A DNA stretch of 24,518 bases. Origin: Pseudomonadota bacterium. GTDB lineage: Bacteria; Pseudomonadota; Gammaproteobacteria; Pseudomonadales; Pseudomonadaceae. Shown in pieces: positions 15,815 to 22,842 of this stretch. The notes below the pieces were generated by a model. That model ran no database searches. It had not been told where the DNA came from and was given only the letters and a program-made list of their open reading frames with translations. Both the position numbers and the translations under genes were made by a program. Each line of letters opens with the position of its first letter. Positions within the stretch are counted from its first letter, which is position 1. The DNA lies in the NCBI GenBank assembly GCA_023431055.1, contig JAEYXX010000114.1, forward strand, positions 1 to 24,518, written 5' to 3'.

Positions 15815-16234
15815 ATGGCCAGACTCAGTGCATTCACTTGTGGCCTGCTGTTTGGCCTGGGCCTGCTGCTGGCGGGCATGGCCGATCCGGCCAAGGTGCT
15901 GGCTTTTCTTGATCTGGCCGGTCATTGGGATCCGTCGCTGGCGCTGGTGATGATTGGCGCCATTGCTGTCGCCGCGCTGCCGTTGAGTCTGGCGCAGCGG
16001 CGTGCCCGAGCCTTGCTGGGCGGCACCATGCAGTTGCCGACGCGTCGTGATGTCGATGCTCGCCTGATTGGCGGCAGTCTGCTGTTCGGCGTCGGTTGGG
16101 GGATTGCCGGCATCTGTCCGGGGCCGGCCGTGGCCATCCTGCTGACCGGGCACTGGCAGGTGTTGCTGTTCATCGCGGCGATGCTCGCCGGGATGCTGAT
16201 CTTTACTGCGCTGGAAGGCCGGCGCGGACGTTGA
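15815..16234 (+). CDS. YeeE/YedE family membrane protein, second half (PmpB-like)
   Basis: A 139-residue membrane protein, the second half of the YeeE/YedE pair. It starts MARLSAFTCGLLFGLGLLLAG and carries the signature LLFGVGWGIAGICPGPA with Cys101. I chose the ATG at 15815, two bases after the previous stop, with GGGAGG upstream. An in-frame ATG at 15707 lies inside the preceding gene. The two halves probably assemble into one pore with the two cysteine motifs facing each other (inference from YeeE structure). Confidence 0.88.
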   Translation: MARLSAFTCGLLFGLGLLLAGMADPAKVLAFLDLAGHWDPSLALVMIGAIAVAALPLSLAQRRARALLGGTMQLPTRRDVDARLIGGSLLFGVGWGIAGICPGPAVAILLTGHWQVLLFIAAMLAGMLIFTALEGRRGR

Positions 16235-16248
16235 CCTGGAGAACCTCG

Positions 16249-16437
16249 ATGAAAGCCAATGTTGGAACGCTCGACCGCAGTCTGCGTATCGCTGCAGGCC
16301 TGATCCTAATTGCCCTGAGCCTGGCCGGTGTCATCGGCCTGTGGGGCTGGATCGGTGTGGTGCCACTGGCGACTGGCATCTTTCGCTTCTGCCCGGCGTA
16401 TCCGTTGTTGGGAATCAGCACCTGCAAAATAAAATGA
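16249..16437 (+). CDS. DUF2892 membrane protein
   Basis: A 62-residue protein with two hydrophobic stretches (LRIAAGLILIALSLAGVIG and WIGVVPLATGIF). The DUF2892 signature is NVGTLDRSLRIAAG at the start and FCPAYPLLGISTCKIK at the end. The same domain is found at the C-terminus of YgaP-type membrane rhodaneses, here without the rhodanese part. It follows the YeeE pair by 14 bases and probably belongs to the same sulfur-responsive operon. CTGGAG lies upstream of the ATG. Confidence 0.88.
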   Translation: MKANVGTLDRSLRIAAGLILIALSLAGVIGLWGWIGVVPLATGIFRFCPAYPLLGISTCKIK

Positions 16438-16470
16438 AACATATCCACTGAGGTGGCATGCATGTGCGGT

Positions 16471-16484
16471 TTGATTTAGATCAA
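16471..16484 (+). promoter_or_regulatory. ANR/FNR box upstream of cytochrome c peroxidase
   Basis: TTGAT-TTAG-ATCAA is a perfect FNR/ANR consensus site, 70 bases before the ccp start codon. A class II position (centre at -41.5) would put the transcription start near 16519, with a poor -10 (CATGGT, 16507-16512). This fits low-oxygen induction of the peroxidase by ANR as known in P. aeruginosa. Confidence 0.88.
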
Positions 16485-16554
16485 GTCGATCCGGGTTTGC
16501 GCTGGGCATGGTCGAGGCATAACCAGAACAGCCAATACCTGAGGAGACACATAC

Positions 16555-17544
16555 ATGCGCACTCTGAGCCTGATGGCCGGGTTGTGCCTGGGCGCCAGCG
16601 CCTGGGCCAATGTACCAGCCAACGAACCCGTCGAGCCTATCGCACCGGCCGAGATCACCGATCCGGCCAAGGTGGAACTGGGCAAGCAGCTGTTCTTCGA
16701 CCCACGCCTGTCGCGCTCGGGGTTCATTTCCTGCAACTCCTGCCACAACCTGTCGATGGGGGGCAGCGATAACCTGCCCAGCTCCATCGGTCACAACTGG
16801 CAGCAGGGGCCTATCAACTCGCCTACCGTACTCAATTCCAGCCTCAACCTCGCGCAGTTCTGGGATGGCCGCGCCGCCGACCTCAAGGAGCAGGCTGCCG
16901 GCCCTATCGCCAACCCGATGGAGATGGCCTTCACCCATATTCTGGCCATCGACGTGCTGCGCTCTATCCCGCAGTACCGCGAGTCGTTCAAGGCCGTGTA
17001 CAAGACCGACGAAATCACTCTTGATGAAGTGACCGACGCTATTGCCGAGTTCGAAAAGACTCTGGTTACGCCCAATTCGCGCTTCGACCTGTGGCTCAAG
17101 GGCGACCAGCAGGCCATCACCCAGGTCGAACTGGAGGGCTACCAGCTGTTCAAGTCCATCGGCTGCGTCGCTTGCCACAACGGTCCGGCGCTGGGCGGCA
17201 ACTCGTTCCAGAAGATGGGCCTGGTCGAACCCTATGAAACCAGCAACCCAGCCGAGGGTGTGGCTGGTCTGACCGGCAAGGACGCCGACCGCTTCAAGTT
17301 CAAGGTGCCGACCCTGCGCAACGTCGAGCTGACCTATCCCTATTTCCATGACGGCGCTTACTGGAAGCTGGAAGAGTCGGTAGACATCATGGCGCGCTTG
17401 CAGTTGGGGCGTAAGCTGAGCGAGGAAGAGATCGGCAAGATCACCGCCTTTCTCAAGACCCTGACCGGTGAGCAGCCGAGTTTTGCCCTGCCGATCCTGC
17501 CGCCGTCGAACAACGATACGCCAAGGCCGCAGCCGTTCGAGTGA
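16555..17544 (+). CDS. ccpA: di-haem cytochrome c peroxidase
   Basis: A 329-residue periplasmic enzyme that reduces hydrogen peroxide to water with electrons from cytochrome c or azurin. The signal peptide is MRTLSLMAGLCLGASAWA, cleaved near residue 18. Two haem c motifs are present: CNSCH (Cys60, Cys63, His64), the low-potential peroxidatic haem, and CVACH (Cys204, Cys207, His208), the electron-entry haem. LGKQLFFDPRLSRSGFISC, PTVLNSSLNLAQFWDGRA and KVPTLRNVELTYPYFHDG are family motifs. GAGGAG lies eight bases upstream of the ATG. Length is normal. The ANR box implies oxygen-limited expression. Confidence 0.95.
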   Translation: MRTLSLMAGLCLGASAWANVPANEPVEPIAPAEITDPAKVELGKQLFFDPRLSRSGFISCNSCHNLSMGGSDNLPSSIGHNWQQGPINSPTVLNSSLNLAQFWDGRAADLKEQAAGPIANPMEMAFTHILAIDVLRSIPQYRESFKAVYKTDEITLDEVTDAIAEFEKTLVTPNSRFDLWLKGDQQAITQVELEGYQLFKSIGCVACHNGPALGGNSFQKMGLVEPYETSNPAEGVAGLTGKDADRFKFKVPTLRNVELTYPYFHDGAYWKLEESVDIMARLQLGRKLSEEEIGKITAFLKTLTGEQPSFALPILPPSNNDTPRPQPFE

Positions 17545-17555
17545 GTTGGCGCTAA

Positions 17556-17590
17556 CGAAAACGCCCGGCATGTGCCGGGCGTTGTCGTTT
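17556..17590. terminator. bidirectional terminator between ccp and aguA
   Basis: An 11-bp stem (AACGCCCGGCA / TGCCGGGCGTT, 17560-17583) around two bases lies between two convergent genes. On the minus strand the stem is followed by TTCGTTAGC and on the plus strand by GTCGTTT, so it can serve both. Confidence 0.82.
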
Positions 17591-17625
17591 CGTGTGCGGC
17601 GAGTGACTCCCGCCGGAGTTGGGCG

Positions 17626-18723
17626 CTAGCCTTTGGGTTGTTGCTGGGTGATGCAATGGATATTGCCGCCGCCGAGCAGAATCTCGCGGCCCGGCACCAT
17701 CACCACGCGATGCTCGGGGAAGATGCGCTGCAGAATCGCGCGGGCCTCTTCATCCTTCGGATCATCGAAGCTCGGTGCGACGATGCCGCCGTTGACGATG
17801 AGGAAGTTGACGTAGGAACCGGCCAGGCGCACGTCCGGGCTGCGCTCCTGACTGCCTTCGACCATATCGACGCCAGCGCACTCTTCGGCAGTGGCGTGCA
17901 GTGGGCCCGGTATTGGCATCTTGTGCACGGTCAGCTGGCGGCCTTTGGCGTCGCGTGCGTTTTCCAGCACGCGCATGGCGGCCTGGCAGCGCGGGTAGTT
18001 GGGGTCGTTCTGATCATCGGTCCAGGCCAGCAGCACCTCGCCGGGGCGCACATAGCAGCAGAAGTTGTCGACGTGGCCGTCGGTCTCGTCGTTGTACAGG
18101 CCGTCCGGAAGCCAGATCACCGTGTCGATGGCCAGGTGCTCGCACAGCACCGCCTCGATCTCTTCACGCGACAGGTGCGGGTTGCGGTTGCGGTTCAGCA
18201 GGCACTCTTCGGTGGTGATCAGGGTGCCTTCGCCGTCGACATGGATCGAGCCGCCTTCGAGCACGAAACCTTCGGTGCGGTAGCGCTTGCAGCCTTCGAT
18301 TTCGAGGATCTTGCGGGCCACCTGATCGTCGCGCTGCCACGGCCAGTACAGGCCGCCGTCGAAGCCGCCCCAGGCATTGAAGGCCCAGTCCACGCCGCGC
18401 ACGTCGCCGCTGTCGTTGATCACGAAGGTCGGCCCGGTATCGCGTACCCAGGCGTCGTCAGTGGTGATTTCCACCAGGCGGATGTTGTCGTCGTCCAGGC
18501 GGGCGCGGGCATTTTCATACTGCGCGGCGCTGACGCAGACGGTCACCGGCTCGAACTGGGCGATGGCCTTGGCCACGGCGGTGAAGGCCGCCTGCGCCGG
18601 TTTGCCGCCGTTGCGCCAGTTGTCCGGACGCTCGGGCCAGACCATCCAGGTCTGGCTGTGCGGCGCCCATTCGGCAGGCATGTGGAAACCATCGGCGCGT
18701 GGTGTGGTGTTGAGGGTGGTCAT
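17626..18723 (-). CDS. aguA: agmatine deiminase
   Basis: A 365-residue cytoplasmic enzyme that hydrolyses agmatine to N-carbamoylputrescine and ammonia. It belongs to the guanidine-modifying (Porphyromonas-type peptidylarginine deiminase) fold. Key motifs are [19 protein letters not shown] (14-32), [14 protein letters not shown] (88-101, with Asp95), ETDGHVDNF (213-221, with His217) and [11 protein letters not shown] with catalytic Cys357. The protein length and Cys357 position agree with P. aeruginosa AguA as remembered. It follows aguB on the same strand, separated by 70 bp that is mostly a REPIN. Confidence 0.96.
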   Translation of the reverse strand: MTTLNTTPRADGFHMPAEWAPHSQTWMVWPERPDNWRNGGKPAQAAFTAVAKAIAQFEPVTVCVSAAQYENARARLDDDNIRLVEITTDDAWVRDTGPTFVINDSGDVRGVDWAFNAWGGFDGGLYWPWQRDDQVARKILEIEGCKRYRTEGFVLEGGSIHVDGEGTLITTEECLLNRNRNPHLSREEIEAVLCEHLAIDTVIWLPDGLYNDETDGHVDNFCCYVRPGEVLLAWTDDQNDPNYPRCQAAMRVLENARDAKGRQLTVHKMPIPGPLHATAEECAGVDMVEGSQERSPDVRLAGSYVNFLIVNGGIVAPSFDDPKDEEARAILQRIFPEHRVVMVPGREILLGGGNIHCITQQQPKG

Positions 18724-18732
18724 GTTTCACCT

Positions 18733-18791
18733 GTAGCCCGGATGCAATCCGGGGAGTCGTGAGAAAAAGCCCCGGATTGCATCCGGGCTAC
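18733..18791. repeat. REPIN (REP doublet), GTAGCCCGGAT type
   Basis: Two perfect complementary 22-bp arms (18733-18754 and 18770-18791) flank a 15-base loop. Each arm starts with GTAG and contains the palindrome CCCGGATGCAATCCGGG. It occupies nearly all of the aguB-aguA gap. As RNA it would form a very stable stem within the aguBA transcript and could lower or stabilise one of the two messages. It ends nine bases upstream of the aguA start codon. Confidence 0.88.
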
Positions 18792-18793
18792 GT

Positions 18794-19675
18794 TCATTCG
18801 GATGGGGCTTCGCCATCGAGCGTGGAAAGCGGCCAGTATAGGTTCGGCCGGCGGTCGCGGAACACACCCCAGGCGGTACGCACCTTCTCCAGCGCGTCCA
18901 GGTCGAAGCTGTGCACCAGGATGCCTTCTTCGGTCTGGTTAAGCTCCTCGACCTTCGCGCCATACGGGTCGGCGATGAACGAGCTGCCATAGAAGGTGAT
19001 GTCGTAGCCGTCCTGTTCTTCGCGGCCGATGCGGTTGCTGGCCACCAGCGGCATCAGGTTGGCGCCGGCATGGCCCTGCTGTACGCGCTGCCAGTGCTCG
19101 CGCGAGGAAATGCTGGCGTCGTGGGGCTCGCTGCCGATGGCGGTGGGGTAGAAGAGGATTTCCGCGCCCATCAGCGCCATGCTGCGTGCGCACTCCGGGA
19201 ACCACTGATCCCAGCAAATGCCCACGCCGATGCGCGCATAGGCGGTATCCCAGACCTTGAAGCCGGTATCGCCCGGGTTGAAGTAGTACTTCTCGTGATA
19301 GCCGGGGCCGTCGGGGATATGACTTTTTCGATAAATCCCGAGGTTCGTGCCGTCGGCATCGAGGATGGCGATGCTGTTGAAACGGGCGCGACCGGCGCGC
19401 TCGAAGAAGCTGATCGGCAGTACCACCTTGAGCTCGGCAGCGACGTTGCGGAAATGCGCGATGGCCGGGTTGTCCTCGACCGTGGTGGCCAGCTGGGTGT
19501 AGTCGGCATTGGGCTTCTGGCAGAAGTAGGGGGTCTCGAACAGCTCCTGAATCAGGATGATCTGCGCGCCCTGTGCGGCTGCCTGACGCACCAGTCGTTC
19601 GGCCTTGGCGATGTTCGCGGCAGTATCCCAGGAGCAGGCCATCTGGGTCGCGGCAACGGTAACGATACGGGACAT
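18794..19675 (-). CDS. aguB: N-carbamoylputrescine amidohydrolase
   Basis: A 293-residue nitrilase-superfamily enzyme that hydrolyses N-carbamoylputrescine to putrescine, CO2 and ammonia, completing the agmatine route begun by AguA. The catalytic triad is Glu44 (ILIQELFETPYF), Lys117 (IYRKSHIPDGPGYHEKYYF) and Cys154 (GICWDQWFPE). FETPYFCQ and DGPGYHEKYYFNPGDTGF separate this group from other carbamoyl amidases. GAGAGG lies upstream of the ATG. It is the first gene of aguBA, with operator-like sites in the 245-bp gap before it. Confidence 0.96.
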   Translation of the reverse strand: MSRIVTVAATQMACSWDTAANIAKAERLVRQAAAQGAQIILIQELFETPYFCQKPNADYTQLATTVEDNPAIAHFRNVAAELKVVLPISFFERAGRARFNSIAILDADGTNLGIYRKSHIPDGPGYHEKYYFNPGDTGFKVWDTAYARIGVGICWDQWFPECARSMALMGAEILFYPTAIGSEPHDASISSREHWQRVQQGHAGANLMPLVASNRIGREEQDGYDITFYGSSFIADPYGAKVEELNQTEEGILVHSFDLDALEKVRTAWGVFRDRRPNLYWPLSTLDGEAPSE

Positions 19676-19778
19676 AACGCACTACCTCTCTAGCTCGTCA
19701 TAGGCCTCTGCGGCTATATCGGGAGGCCTTTCGTAGTGCCATGGCGGAACATCGACCATAGCGGGATGGCCGATTTAT

Positions 19779-19848
19779 ATCCGATAAATATCGGTATTAT
19801 AAGATGGTGGAGGCTCGGGAATGGAAAAAATATCGATTTCTATCGGAT
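19779..19848 (-). promoter_or_regulatory. paired operator-like sites and -10 box before aguB
   Basis: Site A (19779-19798) contains the palindrome CCGATA-AA-TATCGG. Site B (19829-19848), read on the other strand, matches the pattern ATCCGATA...ATCG.TATT shared with site A. Centres lie 50 bp apart. A perfect -10 box TATAAT (minus strand, 19796-19801) overlaps site A, so a protein bound there would block aguBA transcription. The neighbouring TetR-family product (AguR-like) is the obvious candidate. The rest of this 245-bp gap shows nothing else definite. Confidence 0.7.
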
Positions 19849-19920
19849 TTATATTGGTTTTGCTTCTGTCGCCAGGGTCCAGGGCCGCACATCGCCTGTA
19901 CGGCAGCGGCAGGCAGCGAA

Positions 19921-20562
19921 TCAGTCCAGCGGGGCCGGTCTTTTCGGCAAGGCTGCCGGCAGGTACAGACCCAGGTAAGCATCGAACACGCGCATGCCTT
20001 CCTCTGCCAGGCGTGGAGTGATTGCACCGTACAGTTGCACCGAGCGCGCGTAGACACGGTCGGCCAATGACATCGCCAGGTTGAATACCTCGATATCCGT
20101 CGGCAATTGCGGCAGGGGGAAGTGACGGTCGAACAGCGCGCGCATCAGTCGGCCCAGTTCCAGGTCGTGCTGGTGATCGGCCTGCGTGACCTCCGTCAGA
20201 CCATGCTGGGCCAGGATCAGCTGACGCGCTGCGGCATCCGCTTCATAGATCGCCAGCATGCGCTGCTCGATCAGGCGTGACAGATCGTGCCAGCTGCGCA
20301 GGGCGGCGTGATCGACCGGCTCCAGCAGGCTGGCGCGAAAGGCCGCATGCACGTCGGCGGTCAGCCCTTCGAGCAATGCTGGAACGCTGGCGAAGAAGTG
20401 ATACACCGACGAAGGGGGAATGCCTGCGCGCTCGGCGACTGTGTAGATCGACAGGCTGGCCATGCCCTGCTCGGCCAGCAGTTCGCGCGCCGCCCTGAGG
20501 ATTGCGGCGATACGGGCCTGGCTGCTGGCGCGCGGCTTGCGGGTGCTGGCGGGGCGCGACAT
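19921..20562 (-). CDS. aguR: TetR-family regulator, probably AguR
   Basis: A 213-residue repressor with an N-terminal TetR helix-turn-helix (ARIAAILRAARELLAEQGMA, then VAERAGIPPSSVYHFFASVP, about residues 16-61) and a helical ligand-binding domain after it. GAGGAG lies six bases before the ATG. It stands directly upstream of aguB on the same strand, the place of aguR in P. aeruginosa, whose TetR-type product represses aguBA and is released by agmatine and N-carbamoylputrescine. The assignment rests on position and family and not on detailed comparison of the ligand domain, so another polyamine-responsive TetR cannot be excluded. Confidence 0.75.
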   Translation of the reverse strand: MSRPASTRKPRASSQARIAAILRAARELLAEQGMASLSIYTVAERAGIPPSSVYHFFASVPALLEGLTADVHAAFRASLLEPVDHAALRSWHDLSRLIEQRMLAIYEADAAARQLILAQHGLTEVTQADHQHDLELGRLMRALFDRHFPLPQLPTDIEVFNLAMSLADRVYARSVQLYGAITPRLAEEGMRVFDAYLGLYLPAALPKRPAPLD

Positions 20563-20627
20563 GGTGAGCTCCTCGATGGACGAGGCGCTATTGGACGTCA
20601 GGCAAGGTCACTTGGGCAAGCATGCTC

Positions 20628-20661
20628 GGCCGCCCGCACCCAGGCGTGGGTACGGGCGGCC
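20628..20661 (-). terminator. strong hairpin after spuI
   Basis: A 15-bp stem with one mismatch (GGCCGCCCG...CGGGCGGCC) and a 4-base loop, starting 7 bases after the spuI stop on the minus strand. No T-run follows, so it may act as a mixed or 3'-protecting structure. It also separates spuI from aguR. Confidence 0.6.
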
Positions 20662-20668
20662 TATGCGC

Positions 20669-22048
20669 TTAGACGGTATGCAGGTACCAGTTGTACTCGA
20701 GGTCGGAGATGGTGGTCTCGAACTCCTGCAGCTCGGCTTCCTTGCATGCGACGAAGATGTCGATGTACTTCGGGTCGATGTACTTGTTCAGCACTTCGCT
20801 GTCGTCCAGCTCGCGCAGGGCATCGCGCAGGTTGTTCGGCAGGCTGGGTTCGAGCTGCTCGTAGGCATTGCCCTCGATCGGCTCGCCCGGTTCGATCTGG
20901 TTGGTCAGGCCGTGGTGGATACCGGCGAGGATCGAGGCCAGCATCAGGTAGGGGTTGGCATCGGCGCCGGCCACGCGGTGTTCGATGCGCACGGCATCCG
21001 GGCTGCCGGTGGGGATGCGAACGGCCACGGTGCGGTTGTCCAGTGCCCAGCTCGGCGCGTTGGGGACGTAGAACTGCGCGCCGAAGCGGCGATAGGAGTT
21101 GACGTTGGGGCAGAGGAACGCCATCGACGCGGACATGGTGTCGAGGATGCCGCCGACGGCATGACGCAGCGAGGTGTTCTCCAGCGGATCTTCGGCAGCG
21201 AAGATGTTCTTGCCCGTCTTCTTGTCCAGCAGCGAGATGTGCACGTGCAGACCGTTGCCCGCCTGGCCCGGATAGGGCTTGGCCATGAAGGTGGAATCCA
21301 TCTCATGGTCGTAGGCGATGTTCTTGATCAGGCGCTTGAGCAGCAGCGCATAGTCGCAGGCCTTGATGGCGTCTTCGACGTGGTGCAGGTTGACTTCGAA
21401 CTGCGCCGGGGCACTTTCCTTGACGATGGCATCGGCCGGGATGTCCTGTTCCTTGGCGGCTTCGAGCATGTCCTGCAGGCAGTCGACGTACTCGTCGAGG
21501 TCATCGATCAGGTAGACCTGGGTGGAGTGCGGGCGCTTGCCGGAGATCGGCGAGCGCGGCGGCTGCGGACGACCGTTCACGTTCTCCTGGTCGATCAGGT
21601 AGAACTCCAGTTCGAAAGCTGCGCAGATACGCAGGCCCAGTTCGTCGAACTTCTGTACCACCTGGCGCAATACCTCGCGCGGGTCGGCGAAGAAAGGCGT
21701 GCCGTCCAGCTCGTGCATGGTCATCAGCAGCTGCGCGGTCGGGCGCTTCTGCCAGGGTTCGTTGCACAGGGTATTGGGGATGGGGAAGCAGATACGGTCG
21801 GCGTCGCCGATGTCCAGGCCAAGGCCGGTGCTCTCGACGGTGGAGCCATTGATGTCGAGGGCGAAGAGCGAGGCGGGCAGGTTGATGCCTTTCTCGTACA
21901 CCTTATGAAGGGCGTTCCGGTCGATGCGCTTGCCGCGCACCACACCATTCATATCTGCAATAAGAAGGTCGACGAACTGGACCTCGGGATGTTCCTTGAG
22001 GAACGCGTTCGCTTCGTTAAGCTGAACGGCACGCGGGGGTACCGACAT
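20669..22048 (-). CDS. spuI: gamma-glutamylpolyamine synthetase (SpuI/PauA type)
   Basis: A 459-residue glutamine-synthetase-like ligase that joins glutamate to a polyamine such as putrescine, using ATP, in the gamma-glutamylation route. Motifs in order: VDLLIADMNGVVRGKRI (26-42), FELEFYLID (145-153) with metal-binding glutamates, QFEVNLHH (216-223), GNGLHVHIS (264-272) in the ATP site, DNRTVAVRIP and RVAGADANPYL. I chose the ATG at 22048 (MSVPPRAVQLNEANAFLKEH) with AAAGGTG upstream; an in-frame ATG at 22078 would add ten residues. It is transcribed away from spuB, as known for spuI in P. aeruginosa. Confidence 0.9.
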   Translation of the reverse strand: MSVPPRAVQLNEANAFLKEHPEVQFVDLLIADMNGVVRGKRIDRNALHKVYEKGINLPASLFALDINGSTVESTGLGLDIGDADRICFPIPNTLCNEPWQKRPTAQLLMTMHELDGTPFFADPREVLRQVVQKFDELGLRICAAFELEFYLIDQENVNGRPQPPRSPISGKRPHSTQVYLIDDLDEYVDCLQDMLEAAKEQDIPADAIVKESAPAQFEVNLHHVEDAIKACDYALLLKRLIKNIAYDHEMDSTFMAKPYPGQAGNGLHVHISLLDKKTGKNIFAAEDPLENTSLRHAVGGILDTMSASMAFLCPNVNSYRRFGAQFYVPNAPSWALDNRTVAVRIPTGSPDAVRIEHRVAGADANPYLMLASILAGIHHGLTNQIEPGEPIEGNAYEQLEPSLPNNLRDALRELDDSEVLNKYIDPKYIDIFVACKEAELQEFETTISDLEYNWYLHTV

Positions 22049-22236
22049 GATGCAACACCTTTTTGTTAAATATATCAATCATGCGACTGCATGGGTGTGA
22101 GTCAATCCGAAACGCACTTTACTGTCAAGCAGGCCACATGGTGCCCTGTAGTGGGGCGTGATGGCCATTTTTGGGGCATCTAAAGGCCTTTCAGGGGCCT
22201 CCAAACCTTGATCTTTCAGGGTGCTCAGCGGGGTGT

Positions 22237-22275
22237 GTTCAATTTTTTACAGAGCTATTGTGTAAAAAAATGAAC
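22237..22275. promoter_or_regulatory. inverted repeat in the spuI/spuB divergent region
   Basis: GTTCAATTTTTTACA (22237-22251) and TGTAAAAAAATGAAC (22261-22275) are complementary at 14 of 15 positions around a 9-base centre. The dyad lies about 190 bp before the spuI start and 50 bp before the spuA remnant. It is much more AT-rich than its surroundings. A regulator of polyamine catabolism such as PauR is a natural candidate, but I cannot match its site from memory. Between 22049 and 22236 I see no other clear element. Confidence 0.6.
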
Positions 22276-22323
22276 AAGGCTAAGCTCGGTTCAAACCCAT
22301 AACAGCAATAATACGGGTGTCTC

Positions 22324-22800
22324 ATGTTTTCCCTGCCGGCCATCGGCGTCAGCGCTTGTGCCAGGACCATCGGTCACGCTACCTCTTCCCGCCACAGCGA
22401 GGCGAGTCTGCATATCATGCGGGCCCGAGTGGTCATGAGCATGACCGCTGCAATACGGCAACATCCTTTCTTTGCGCCCGGCGCGTCGCACGACCTGCCT
22501 GATCCGGTTTTTCGTTCATTGCATCCCCAGCACGATAGCGTACGCGGCCGTGTGACGCTGTCTGCTGCGCGCCTTGGCCCACGTCCTGCAATGCACAAGG
22601 CACTCGCCTGTTTCGCCGGGCGTGTTCTATGCCGCGAGATAGACGGCCCGATGTTCGAATACAAGGGTGAGCGATTTTATTTCGGTGGAGTGAAATGCAA
22701 GGTGCCGGAGGTGCCACACCCCTAGTAGCATCCGCACGAATATCTCGCCTTCTTCCAGGCCTTTGGTGAGGCTTGCAGGGAGAGGGCGGGGCAACGCTGA
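22324..22800 (+). pseudogene. spuA: remnant of spuA (gamma-glutamyl-GABA hydrolase), internal part replaced
   Basis: At the place of spuA between divergent spuI and spuB, only the ends of a SpuA-like class I glutamine amidotransferase can be read. The start MFSLPAIGVSACARTIGH (22324-22377) resembles the family's opening LPLIGVSAC...IG. The end PHEYLAFFQAFGEACRERAG, then QR and TGA (22732-22800), resembles its C-terminus. Both are in the same frame. Between them the sequence shows no catalytic Cys (GICRG), no HWHPEW-like block, and two consecutive in-frame stops (TAG TAG, 22723-22728). The span is 477 bp where an intact gene needs about 750. An alternative is that 22324-22725 encodes an unrelated 133-residue protein, but it shows no recognisable domain. 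SpuA/PauD would normally cleave gamma-glutamyl-GABA; loss may be covered by a second PauD elsewhere (inference). Confidence 0.75.
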
Positions 22801-22842
22801 ACCCGCTATAACACAAGCAGGTTCTACAACCCTGAGGTCTCT

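Noticed and set aside
19821..20021. Plus-strand frame MEKISISIGFILVLLLSPGS... that looks like a signal peptide
   Set aside because: No ribosome binding site, its second half is antisense to aguR, and the hydrophobic start is produced by the AT-rich operator region.
22764..22780. Possible sigma-54 promoter (TGGTGAGGCTTGCA) before spuB
   Set aside because: Spacing between the GG and GC elements is 8 instead of 10 bases, and the sequence is better explained as the coding end of the spuA remnant.
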